From Campylobacter iguaniorum (GTDB taxonomy: Bacteria; Campylobacterota; Campylobacteria; Campylobacterales; Campylobacteraceae), in contig NZ_CP009043.1 of the NCBI RefSeq assembly GCF_000736415.1, forward strand, positions 1,612,001 through 1,676,000: a stretch of 64,000 nucleotides of DNA, in the 5' to 3' direction. Numbering within the stretch: position 1 is the first letter of the stretch; each line of letters opens with the position of its first letter. The notes under the pieces were generated by a model that was given only the letters and a program-made list of their open reading frames with translations, did no database searches and was not told where the DNA came from. A program made the translations under genes and the position numbers. Shown one piece after another: positions 38,792 through 46,235 of the stretch.

Positions 38792-39482
38792 TTTTTAGCC
38801 TTTTGTAAATGAAAAATGGCAGAGTAAAAAACGCTTTCGCTTGCATTTTTGATATTAGAAAATTATCCCTAAATGACCTAAAATACGAAATCTCACCATA
38901 TCTTACTGGCACTTCAATCCAACAAATCTCAACTCCATTTTTGTAGTAATTCATAAGTATTTCGATATCAAACTCCATTCTGTTTGAAGTCGTATCTTTG
39001 ATAGCCTTAAGATCCAAAGGATAGATTCTCATGCCAGTCATCGCGTCTTTAAATTTGCCACCAAAAGTGTTTATATATACCCAAAAATCGGTAATTTTTC
39101 TACCATAAAGCCTACTTTTTGGTATGTCTTGCCCGTATTTTCCATATCCACAGATTAAATTCGAAGGATTTGTGGCTGATAATTCAAGCATTTTTGGTAT
39201 GACTCTTAGGTCGTGTTGCATATCGGCATCTACTTGAAATGCGTGGGTAAATCCATGCTCTAAAGCCCAAGCAAAACCAGTTTTAACCGCAGCCCCTTTG
39301 CCAAGATTTTTTTCGTTACTTAGCTTAATAACGTCCAAATCCTTGATAGCTTTTTTGGAGGCTTCATCGCTTCCATCATCTATGATGACTATTGTTTTAT
39401 CGTAAGCCTTCAAGATTTCGCAGATTTTGACTATGTTTCGCGGGTGGTTAAAATACGGTATCAAAAAGCAAATTTTATACAA
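38781..39482 (-). CDS. Family 2 glycosyltransferase (dolichyl-phosphate mannose synthase-like)
   Basis: The 233-residue protein has a GT-A fold: VIIDDGSDE (about 32-40), NEKNLGKGAAVKTGF (about 55-69) and the metal-binding DADMQ (about 84-88); MTGMRIYPL (about 138-146) is an acceptor-side motif. No membrane helices. It likely adds a sugar to a lipid intermediate. Overlaps the AMP-ligase gene by 8 bp and the acyltransferase by 11 bp; together they match the two halves of ApeJ. Confidence 0.8.
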   Translation of the reverse strand: MYKICFLIPYFNHPRNIVKICEILKAYDKTIVIIDDGSDEASKKAIKDLDVIKLSNEKNLGKGAAVKTGFAWALEHGFTHAFQVDADMQHDLRVIPKMLELSATNPSNLICGYGKYGQDIPKSRLYGRKITDFWVYINTFGGKFKDAMTGMRIYPLDLKAIKDTTSNRMEFDIEILMNYYKNGVEICWIEVPVRYGEISYFRSFRDNFLISKMQAKAFFTLPFFIYKRLKSGK

Positions 39483-40983
39483 TTCTTATCCTCCCACTTG
39501 CGCTTATTTTTTCATTTGCGTAGACTTTGAAGTTGATCAGATTTGCCTCTTTTGAGATTGTGATTTTGCAGATGTCAAAAGGTCTTAGAAACGCTGTAAA
39601 TTTCAAGTTTTCCACATTATAAGGCTTATCAATCACGGTGCCAAGCTCACTCAAAGCGTCCATAACAAATCCAACTTGCATAAATCCAGGAACAAGTGGA
39701 AAATCCCTAAAATGCCCCTCAAAAAAGAAGCACTCTTCGCTAATATTTGCTTGCATTTCTAAAGGATTTATCAGCTCAAATTTAGGCGTAAGCTTTCTTT
39801 GCCAAACTCTTTTAAAATCATCAACGCTAAATTTGCCATAACTATTTTTTTCGATTTTTTCTACAATTTTAAAGTGGCGAATATTTGTCTTAAATTTATC
39901 AAACAAATGCCCCTTTAAAGCTTTGATAATCCCGTTTTTACCACTATTTCTAAACTCATCCTTGCCTTCTTTGCTAAGGCAAATCAGAGCCTTTATACGC
40001 GTGTCGCCTGCGAGTAAGGCGCATTTAGAATCGCTAATAAATTTATGATTTTTAAGCTCACATTCAGCCTCATCGAGACTAAATCTAAACTCATTTAGCT
40101 TTATAATGCGGTCAAATCTACCAAGAAGCTTCAAGCTTTTGCCACTGATCTCAGCCATATCTGAGCTTAGATATTCCTTGCACCATTTTGAGTTTATAAT
40201 CAGCCTTTCTTGGTCGTTTAGGCTCAAATTTACACCGCCCAAAATCTCAAATCCAGACCCGAAATTTGCTGCTACGATACCTGTTTCTGTGCTGCCATAT
40301 ATCTCCATGATTTTCGCGTCAAATTTATTTCTCAGCTCATTTTCTAGCTTCGATCCAGCCGTAACTATCAAATCAGCCTTATTAATATTTGTTCCTCCGT
40401 ATTTGCTAATAGCACTCAAAACCACTGGAGAGCTGATAAAAATGGTATTTGTAAAATCATAGCTAAGCACGATTTCAGGATAATCAAGCTTTTTGCTAAG
40501 CACTTTTAGTCCCGCAATAAGAGGCAAAAACACCTTAAAAGTAAGTCCAAACATATGTTGGTGAGTGACGCTTGTATAGAGATTTTGAGCGTTCAAGCTT
40601 AGAAAATCGCGCAAGAAAATAGCCTCTTCAAACATATCTTTGAGCGACTTTTTTATAGCCTTTGAGCTACCGCTACTTCCTGAAGTGTATAAGAAAAACT
40701 CATAGTCCAAATTTAGCTCAAATTCGCTATCCAAATCGCCACTAAAATGTGCGAAATTATCATCATTAATATCGGCAAATTTAGCATCAGAGACGACGTG
40801 AGCAAGTGCATTTGCACTCATCGCTCCAAAAAGTGCAACGCAAAAATCAAAAGTAGAGCTCAAATAAATTTTGATCTCTTTTATATTTTTTGACCTCAAA
40901 TATGAACCAAATTTTAAGCTTTGGTCTGCAAGCTCGCTAAAGCCAGATTTTTCTTCAAGAAAATAGACATTTTCATTTATCAT
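39475..40983 (-). CDS. Fused acyl-AMP ligase and hotdog dehydratase (ApeH-ApeI-like)
   Basis: In this 502-residue protein residues 1-390 are an adenylate-forming enzyme: YTSGSSGSSKAIKKS (about 106-120) is the AMP P-loop, EIYGSTETGIVA (about 227-238) the adenine motif, LLGRFDRIIKL (about 288-298) the hinge, and NSYGKFS near 388 has the catalytic Lys. Residues about 405-502 are a FabA/FabZ-type hotdog with GHFRDFPLVPGFMQ (about 425-438). The ligase should load a free acid onto the ACP and the dehydratase form double bonds. These are separate genes (apeH, apeI) in the enterobacterial cluster. Confidence 0.82.
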   Translation of the reverse strand: MINENVYFLEEKSGFSELADQSLKFGSYLRSKNIKEIKIYLSSTFDFCVALFGAMSANALAHVVSDAKFADINDDNFAHFSGDLDSEFELNLDYEFFLYTSGSSGSSKAIKKSLKDMFEEAIFLRDFLSLNAQNLYTSVTHQHMFGLTFKVFLPLIAGLKVLSKKLDYPEIVLSYDFTNTIFISSPVVLSAISKYGGTNINKADLIVTAGSKLENELRNKFDAKIMEIYGSTETGIVAANFGSGFEILGGVNLSLNDQERLIINSKWCKEYLSSDMAEISGKSLKLLGRFDRIIKLNEFRFSLDEAECELKNHKFISDSKCALLAGDTRIKALICLSKEGKDEFRNSGKNGIIKALKGHLFDKFKTNIRHFKIVEKIEKNSYGKFSVDDFKRVWQRKLTPKFELINPLEMQANISEECFFFEGHFRDFPLVPGFMQVGFVMDALSELGTVIDKPYNVENLKFTAFLRPFDICKITISKEANLINFKVYANEKISASGRIRIV

Positions 40984-41483
40984 CGCACAAAAATCTTTCT
41001 ATAAATAATTTCTCCCACTAACAAAACACCAACTAACAAGTAACTAACAAACCCGCAATAAATCATCCAAATATGTTCATTTATAAAGGCTAAAGCAAGG
41101 CAAATTCCAGCATTCAAAGCAAAAAATACAATCCAAATTTTAGTTAAATTTCTAGTGTAATTTATAGCTTTTATCGGCAAATCTTTTTGCTTCAATCTTG
41201 CAAACTTAGTTATGATAGCTTCGTCTTTTAAGCTATATAAAAATATCCCTAAAAATGCTAAATTTACGGCAACTGGATACAAAAACTTCAAATCATTTAG
41301 AAAATAAACCACCACAAAAAATAGGCTAAATAGATAAAAAATCCTGTTTTCCAGCCAAGCTCTCACACCCCACAAAATAGCAAGCAAAAGCAAAACGCCA
41401 CTCAAAAAGCCTAAATTTAAAACCACAAAAAACGGATAAGCCAGTGTCGCTAAAAAAATTAAAGTTTTAACTAACACTAACAT
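40980..41483 (-). CDS. Multi-pass membrane protein (COG4648-like, ApeG)
   Basis: The 167-residue protein has five to six hydrophobic helices and little else. Its position between the carrier proteins and the AMP ligase, with a 4-bp overlap into the ligase gene, matches the conserved small membrane protein of aryl-polyene clusters. Function unknown. Confidence 0.65.
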   Translation of the reverse strand: MLVLVKTLIFLATLAYPFFVVLNLGFLSGVLLLLAILWGVRAWLENRIFYLFSLFFVVVYFLNDLKFLYPVAVNLAFLGIFLYSLKDEAIITKFARLKQKDLPIKAINYTRNLTKIWIVFFALNAGICLALAFINEHIWMIYCGFVSYLLVGVLLVGEIIYRKIFVR

Positions 41484-41486
41484 TTG

Positions 41487-41726
41487 TTAGAATTTTTTAG
41501 CAACTGCTTCTACGATATCGCCTAGGGTTCGGACGTTTTTGAAGTCGTTTGGCTCTAGTCTGTGGCCAGTTTGTCTTTTGATATAATCAATCAAATCAAT
41601 CGCATCAATGCTATCTATGTCTAAATCTTCGTAAATTTTAGCTTCAAGCTTTATCTTTTCTGGCTCCATTTCAAAAAGCTCAACCAAAGCATTTCTTAAA
41701 ATCTCAAATATCTCATCTTTATTCAT
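41487..41726 (-). CDS. Acyl carrier protein (second)
   Basis: A 79-residue acidic carrier with the phosphopantetheine site DIDSIDAIDLIDYI (Ser about residue 36). It is one of two adjacent ACPs, 2 bp after the other gene and 3 bp before the membrane-protein gene. Two different ACPs are typical of aryl-polyene systems (ApeE and ApeF), one carrying the growing chain and the other perhaps the starter or extender unit. Confidence 0.9.
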   Translation of the reverse strand: MNKDEIFEILRNALVELFEMEPEKIKLEAKIYEDLDIDSIDAIDLIDYIKRQTGHRLEPNDFKNVRTLGDIVEAVAKKF

Positions 41727-41728
41727 AA

Positions 41729-41980
41729 TTATTTCCTATTTTTTTCTACAAAATCAGCTAGCGACTTTACGCTGTGATAAATCTCTTTTAGATTATCGGT
41801 TTTAGCGTCTACGGCTATTCCATATTTTTTTTGCATAGAAAGTCCGAGCTCCAAAGCATCCACACTATCAAGTCCAAGCCCATCACCACTGAAAAGCGGG
41901 GCGTTTTCATCTATGTCAGATATTTTCATATCTTCTAAATTTAGATCTTTTATGATTAATTCTTTGATCTCATCTATCAT
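41729..41980 (-). CDS. Acyl carrier protein (first)
   Basis: Start at ATG 41980 (MIDEIKELIIKD, 83 residues), with AGGAG 6 nt upstream; an upstream in-frame ATG is inside the acyltransferase gene. The carrier motif is LGLDSVDALELG (Ser about residue 40). Overlaps the LPLAT gene by 11 bp. Confidence 0.9.
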   Translation of the reverse strand: MIDEIKELIIKDLNLEDMKISDIDENAPLFSGDGLGLDSVDALELGLSMQKKYGIAVDAKTDNLKEIYHSVKSLADFVEKNRK

Positions 41981-42734
41981 TTTTAAACTCCTCATTGTAA
42001 ATTTCTTTTAAGCAATTATGCAAGGCTCTGGCTCTTATGGGATCAGGCTTTTGCGTGCTAAAATCATCTATTTGAATGCTAGGTAATACTTTAAATTTAT
42101 AGTTTATAGTATTTGCTGGTGTTTTATACCACGCCTCGCCCTTTTTTAGGCTTCTTGGCTTCATATCAAGATAAATAGGCGTCAGATATTTCGCCGATTT
42201 TATAGCGATATAAGCAGCAGCTTTATGAAAAACAATCTCATCTTTTGTCCTGCTGCCCTCAGGGAACATAACCAAAATCTCCCCATTTTTCAAAGCTTCA
42301 CAAGCTTTGTTTAAAAACTCTTCGTTGTTTGTGTTTGGTATGTAACCACAAGCCTTTATGGCTGCAAACAAAAAAATATTTTTTTCTAGTTCGCCTTTTA
42401 CTATGCAATTTGCGTTTTTGATTTTTGATAAGAAAAATACAATATCAAGCAAACTTGGGTGATTTGAAATGATTATTTCTCCTGGTCTGCCTACTGTTTT
42501 TAAAATAGAAGCATTTGAGTGCTGATAGCCTAAAAACTCTGTAAAAAATATGAAAAATCCCCAAGCATTTCTTACTAAAAATCTAGAAAATCGCCTTACA
42601 AATTTATACTTTTGTAATCCTAGCAAAATTATAGGGCAAAAAAGTAGATTGCCAAAAATACAGATAATCCCAAACCAAATGAACAAAAAGCCAGTTATGC
42701 AAATTTTGATAAATTTCACTGCCCAAAGCTCCAT
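41970..42734 (-). CDS. 1-acyl-glycerol-3-phosphate-type acyltransferase (ApeD-like)
   Basis: The 254-residue protein has an N-terminal membrane helix (about 7-33), then the PlsC/LPLAT motifs: ISNHPSLLDIVF (HX4D, about 89-100) and FPEGSRTKDE (about 157-166). It transfers an acyl group from a thioester donor onto a glycerol- or lipid-type acceptor, probably anchoring the polyene. Overlaps the KS-like gene by 19 bp. Confidence 0.83.
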   Translation of the reverse strand: MELWAVKFIKICITGFLFIWFGIICIFGNLLFCPIILLGLQKYKFVRRFSRFLVRNAWGFFIFFTEFLGYQHSNASILKTVGRPGEIIISNHPSLLDIVFFLSKIKNANCIVKGELEKNIFLFAAIKACGYIPNTNNEEFLNKACEALKNGEILVMFPEGSRTKDEIVFHKAAAYIAIKSAKYLTPIYLDMKPRSLKKGEAWYKTPANTINYKFKVLPSIQIDDFSTQKPDPIRARALHNCLKEIYNEEFKNDR

Positions 42735-43327
42735 TTGTAGATCAGTTTATCGCCTGTAAAGCTAAAATTATTTGGATAATTCTTCACAAAAACTTCCGTG
42801 CTTTTTGGGTTTTCTTTTTGGATTTGGGCGTTTTTATCAAACTCTTCAAAGCAAAGCTCGCAGCTATCGCCATTTTTAATGATAAAGGCAACACATTGTT
42901 TAAACTCGCTTAACGCATCTTCTTCGTAAGCAATAACGCAAATTTGCTGAAACTCATTAAGCTTTGAAATAGCGCAAATCATAGCATCTTCAACTGGCGC
43001 GGAACTACTTATAGCGTATATCGGACTATGTATTTGGCGCAAAATCCCAATACTTGCAACCGGAGCATTTAGCACTGAAGCTGAAAAAGAGTTTGGAGAA
43101 ACCAGCGATGAGCCACTTAGCTCAGATAACAAATCTATACAACGGTTTATCTCGCCGAAATTTGACGCAAATACTATAGGCATATCAAATTGCCCAAAAT
43201 CCAAGATACTAGAATAGATAAATTTAGCCGTATTGCTTAGTTTTCTGCGATTTAGTGGAGATATTTGGCTCAAATCCACCCCAGCGATATCTCCACAAGC
43301 GCCAAATTTAACTATATCAAATTTCAT
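42716..43327 (-). CDS. Ketosynthase-like subunit without catalytic Cys (ApeC-like)
   Basis: The 203-residue protein (start ATG 43327, MKFDIVKFG; an ATG 9 codons upstream is possible) matches only the N-terminal half of a ketosynthase. LVSPNSFSASVLNAPVASIGI is the conserved segment of the short KS-like family found in aryl-polyene clusters. No active-site Cys stands where KS enzymes have one, so it likely acts as a chain-length or structural partner of a full KS. It is the first gene of the cluster. No good SD precedes either start; see the possible leader frame at 43317-43379. Confidence 0.72.
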   Translation of the reverse strand: MKFDIVKFGACGDIAGVDLSQISPLNRRKLSNTAKFIYSSILDFGQFDMPIVFASNFGEINRCIDLLSELSGSSLVSPNSFSASVLNAPVASIGILRQIHSPIYAISSSAPVEDAMICAISKLNEFQQICVIAYEEDALSEFKQCVAFIIKNGDSCELCFEEFDKNAQIQKENPKSTEVFVKNYPNNFSFTGDKLIYKWSFGQ

Positions 43328-43379
43328 AATGGCAAAATCGCAAACGCAAAACATAGTAAAAAAATATGAATTTATTCAC
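43317..43379 (-). CDS. Possible 20-codon leader frame overlapping the cluster's first gene
   Basis: GTG 43379 follows AAAGGA by 7 nt and opens a 20-residue frame (VNKFIFFYYV..) ending at TGA 43317-43319, inside the third and fourth codons of the KS-like gene. Because that gene lacks an SD of its own, translational coupling through this leader is possible. It could equally be chance. Confidence 0.25.
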   Translation of the reverse strand: MNKFIFFYYVLRLRFCHYEI

Positions 43380-43519
43380 ATTTATTCCTTTTAAATATAT
43401 TATCATAATAATATCATTTTATTTTTTATTCTACATAATATTTGGCAAATAGAATTTAATTTTTGATTATAAATCCAAAATATTTTTATCATTTTAGCTA
43501 AATTTACCACTGATATAGT

Positions 43520-43525
43520 AAAATA
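43520..43525 (+). promoter_or_regulatory. -10 element of mdaB
   Basis: TAAAAT preceded by GATATAG lies 31 bp before the mdaB ATG. The 170-bp region between the polyene cluster and mdaB is very A+T-rich and must also hold the divergent cluster promoter, which I cannot place confidently. Confidence 0.4.
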
Positions 43526-43555
43526 ATAATTCAACGACGAAATCAAAGGATACAA

Positions 43556-44137
43556 ATGAATACTATTTTACTAATAAACGGCGCAAAAGACTTTGGCAGC
43601 TCAAAAGGTATTTTAAACCAAACCCTACAAAACCAAGCAAAGCAAACCCTAAAATCGCTTGGAAAAGATATCTTAGAAACCGTGATAGATGACGGATATG
43701 ACGTAGCTGGCGAGCTTGAAAAGTGGCAAAAAGCAGACGCTATCATCTGGCAAATGCCTGGCTGGTGGATGGGCGAGCCTTGGATAGTCAAAAAATATAT
43801 CGATGATGTACTTACCGCTGGATATGGCGTGCTATACCAAAACGACGGCAGAAGTAGGAAAGACGAAAGTGCGAAATACGGCTCAGGAGGACTAGCAAAA
43901 GACAAAAAATATATGTTTAGCCTCACTTGGAATGCGCCACTTGAAGCATTTACAAATAAAGAGCATTTTTTTGGTGGAGTTGGCGTAGATGGCGTGTATT
44001 TGCACTTGCATAAAGCTCATGAGTTTTTAGGAATGAGTGCTTTAGCCACTTTCATCTGCAATGACGTAGTCAAAAATCCGCAAGTAGAGCAGTATCTCAA
44101 AGACTATGATAAACATTTAAAAGAAATTTTCGCTTAA
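43556..44137 (+). CDS. mdaB: NADPH:quinone oxidoreductase MdaB
   Basis: MdaB reduces quinones directly to quinols with FAD/NADPH and protects Helicobacter and relatives from oxidative stress. The 193-residue protein matches: LLINGAKDFGSSKG (about 5-18), WQMPGWWMGEPWIVKKYIDDV (about 62-82), LTWNAPLEAF (about 122-131) and HLHKAHEFLGM near 150. No signal peptide, so it is the cytoplasmic counterpart of the exported flavodoxin-fold enzymes at 26855-29522. Its stop overlaps the stop of the convergent Tat-flavodoxin gene. Confidence 0.9.
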   Translation: MNTILLINGAKDFGSSKGILNQTLQNQAKQTLKSLGKDILETVIDDGYDVAGELEKWQKADAIIWQMPGWWMGEPWIVKKYIDDVLTAGYGVLYQNDGRSRKDESAKYGSGGLAKDKKYMFSLTWNAPLEAFTNKEHFFGGVGVDGVYLHLHKAHEFLGMSALATFICNDVVKNPQVEQYLKDYDKHLKEIFA

Positions 44138-44730
44138 GAGTTTTGAAGCCATTTTTTTATGGCTTCTTTTTCTAAATTTAAAAATGCTTCGTCATTTGCT
44201 ATCAAATTTGTATTAAATTCAGCTAAATCTCTTTTGGTTTTTTCTTTAAATTTAGCTACAAACGAATAAGCATCAAGTACGTTTGCATCGCAAAGATTTT
44301 TTATACTTTTTACCGCCATATCTATGCTCCAACCAGCATTTGATATAAAAGGAATAATAGTTTTATCATTCAAATCACTGTTTACCAAAAAGCTTTTTAC
44401 AGGAGCGCAAATATCCAAAGACCAAAGTGGCACTCCCAAGAATATAGTATCGAATTGGCTCAAATCAAACTTAGTTTCAAGTTTTGGAAATATAGAATTT
44501 TGCTTTTGCAAATAAGCTAATTTAACCATTTCATCATAGTCTTTTGGATAGCTATCTTTAGTTTGTATCCTAAAAAGCTTAGCACCTGTTTGCATAGATA
44601 TAAAGCTAGCAAATATATGCGTATTTAGCGTTCTAGAATAATACACTATAGCACTCTTACTGGTATTTGCAAATAAATTTGAACCAAATAAAAATATACT
44701 AAATTTAATAAAATCTCTACGATTGAGCAT
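44134..44730 (-). CDS. Tat-exported flavodoxin-like protein
   Basis: The 198-residue protein starts MLNRRDFIKFSIFLFG, a twin-arginine signal with cleavage likely after NLFA (about residue 22). The mature part is flavodoxin-like: SAIVYYSRTLNTHIFA (about 27-42, FMN phosphate loop), then FLGVPLWSLDICAPVKSF (about 98-115). Flavodoxins are normally cytoplasmic electron carriers; FMN-loaded folded export through Tat would be logical. Last gene of the operon begun by the aldo/keto reductase, 8 bp after the preceding flavodoxin. Confidence 0.8.
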   Translation of the reverse strand: MLNRRDFIKFSIFLFGSNLFANTSKSAIVYYSRTLNTHIFASFISMQTGAKLFRIQTKDSYPKDYDEMVKLAYLQKQNSIFPKLETKFDLSQFDTIFLGVPLWSLDICAPVKSFLVNSDLNDKTIIPFISNAGWSIDMAVKSIKNLCDANVLDAYSFVAKFKEKTKRDLAEFNTNLIANDEAFLNLEKEAIKKWLQNS

Positions 44731-44738
44731 ACAAAATC

Positions 44739-45212
44739 CTAATTAAGCTTTTTAATCAAATTTAAAACATCATTTTTACTAGCATAACTACTCATCACGC
44801 CGGTACTTTTAAAATTAGCCTTGCAAATTTGAGCTAAGATATTTTGAGTTTGCCCCATACCACTTCCGCCACTTGTAGCAAACAGCACCACGGATTTAGC
44901 GCTAAAATCATAACTTTGTAAAAATGTCTGAATGATACGCGGCGCCTCATACCACCATATCGGAAAGCCCACGTAAACAGTATCGTAAGCGTCTAAATTT
45001 GGCTTCAAATTTGCTATGGCTGGGCGTGAGTGGGCGTCTTTCATCTCTAGGCTTGAGCGAGAGTTTGAATCGTGCCAGTTTAGATCATTTGGGGTGTAAA
45101 TTTGAGCTGGAACTATCTCAAAAAGCTCGCCTCCGGCTGCGTCGGCGATTGTTTTTGCTAGTCTTGCAGTTTGCCCGCTTGCTGAAAAATAAGCTACTAA
45201 TATCTTGTTCAT
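44739..45212 (-). CDS. Cytoplasmic flavodoxin-family protein
   Basis: The 157-residue protein has the FMN loop YFSASGQTARLA (about 8-19), GFPIWWYEAPRII (about 80-92) and FATSGGSGMGQT (about 112-123). It is a paralogue of the Tat-flavodoxin next to it but has no signal peptide, so the operon carries a cytoplasmic and an exported copy of the same fold. Likely an NAD(P)H-linked quinone or electrophile reductase. Confidence 0.83.
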   Translation of the reverse strand: MNKILVAYFSASGQTARLAKTIADAAGGELFEIVPAQIYTPNDLNWHDSNSRSSLEMKDAHSRPAIANLKPNLDAYDTVYVGFPIWWYEAPRIIQTFLQSYDFSAKSVVLFATSGGSGMGQTQNILAQICKANFKSTGVMSSYASKNDVLNLIKKLN

Positions 45213-45221
45213 TTTTTCTCC

Positions 45222-46235
45222 TTATCTAGCGCTAAATGCGCTTCCTGCTGAGTTTTCAAAGTCTGCTGCGCTTCCTGCGTAAGCCTCAGTATTTTTCATA
45301 TCTTCTTCAAGCCAGGCTATTTTATTTTTAGCAGAGCTAAATGCTGCCGCGCCCAAAAATAGGCTAAAAGGAGGTTCTTTCATTCTTGAAACGTTATATA
45401 AAATCTCTGCGAATTTAGCTGGATTGCCAGCTTGTTTGCCACTATAATTTTTCGCATGAGTCTCAAAAGCTTCTCTTTTTAGCTCATAATCACTAATTCT
45501 ATCTTTTTTACTTAGCTCCATGCTAGTGCCTAAAAACTGCGTTCTAAAGCCAGCTGGCATGATATTTACGCTGTGAATCCCAAAGTCTTTGAGATCTAGC
45601 AAAAGCCCTTCACTAAGCGCGCTAAGAGCAAATTTACTCATGCAATACGGCGTTGAATTGTTTGAGGCTCTAAATCCAGCTATCGAGCTAAGATTAAATA
45701 TCCTTGCTCTGATATTTTGTGCGTTTCCACCCTCTTTAATGGCTTGTGGACGCATAAGCTTTAATGCGTGTTTTGCTACAAGAAATGGCGCGAAAACATT
45801 TACTTCAAACTGCGCCCTAAGATCAGCTTCGCTAGTTTCTTCGACAAAGCCAAGAAGCCCATATCCAGCGTTGTTTACCACGTTATCAAGTCTGCCAAAT
45901 TTAGCCTTGATTGCGGCGATATTTGCCTCTATATTTTGGCTCATTTTCTCATCAAATTTAAGCTCCAAAGGCAAGAAATTATCACTCTCATTTCCGAGCT
46001 TGTCTATGATATTAGCAAGATTTCTACTAGTTCCTGCGACCTTGTCTCCTTTGCTTAGAAGGTATTTTGCAAGAGCTAGCCCTAGCCCACCGCTTGCTGC
46101 TGTGATATACCAAACTTGAGTATTCATCTTATTTTCCTTATTACTGGTTTTTGCATTTAAAATAGTCGCCCCAGCCAAACTTACAGCGCCTAAAATCATA
46201 CTATTTTTTATAAATTTACGCCTAGAATCTTTCAT
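45222..46235 (-). CDS. Tat-signal short-chain dehydrogenase/reductase
   Basis: The 337-residue protein begins MKDSRRKFIKNSMIL with a following hydrophobic region (AVSLAGATILNA), a Tat signal. The SDR domain has WYITAASGGLGLALAK (about 43-58) as nucleotide loop, NNAGYGLLG (about 115-123) and the catalytic YCMSKFA (about 199-205). An SDR needs NAD(P)H; if exported it must carry bound cofactor, as known for Tat-exported glucose-fructose oxidoreductase. Overlaps the upstream carrier gene by 4 bp. Confidence 0.8.
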   Translation of the reverse strand: MKDSRRKFIKNSMILGAVSLAGATILNAKTSNKENKMNTQVWYITAASGGLGLALAKYLLSKGDKVAGTSRNLANIIDKLGNESDNFLPLELKFDEKMSQNIEANIAAIKAKFGRLDNVVNNAGYGLLGFVEETSEADLRAQFEVNVFAPFLVAKHALKLMRPQAIKEGGNAQNIRARIFNLSSIAGFRASNNSTPYCMSKFALSALSEGLLLDLKDFGIHSVNIMPAGFRTQFLGTSMELSKKDRISDYELKREAFETHAKNYSGKQAGNPAKFAEILYNVSRMKEPPFSLFLGAAAFSSAKNKIAWLEEDMKNTEAYAGSAADFENSAGSAFSAR

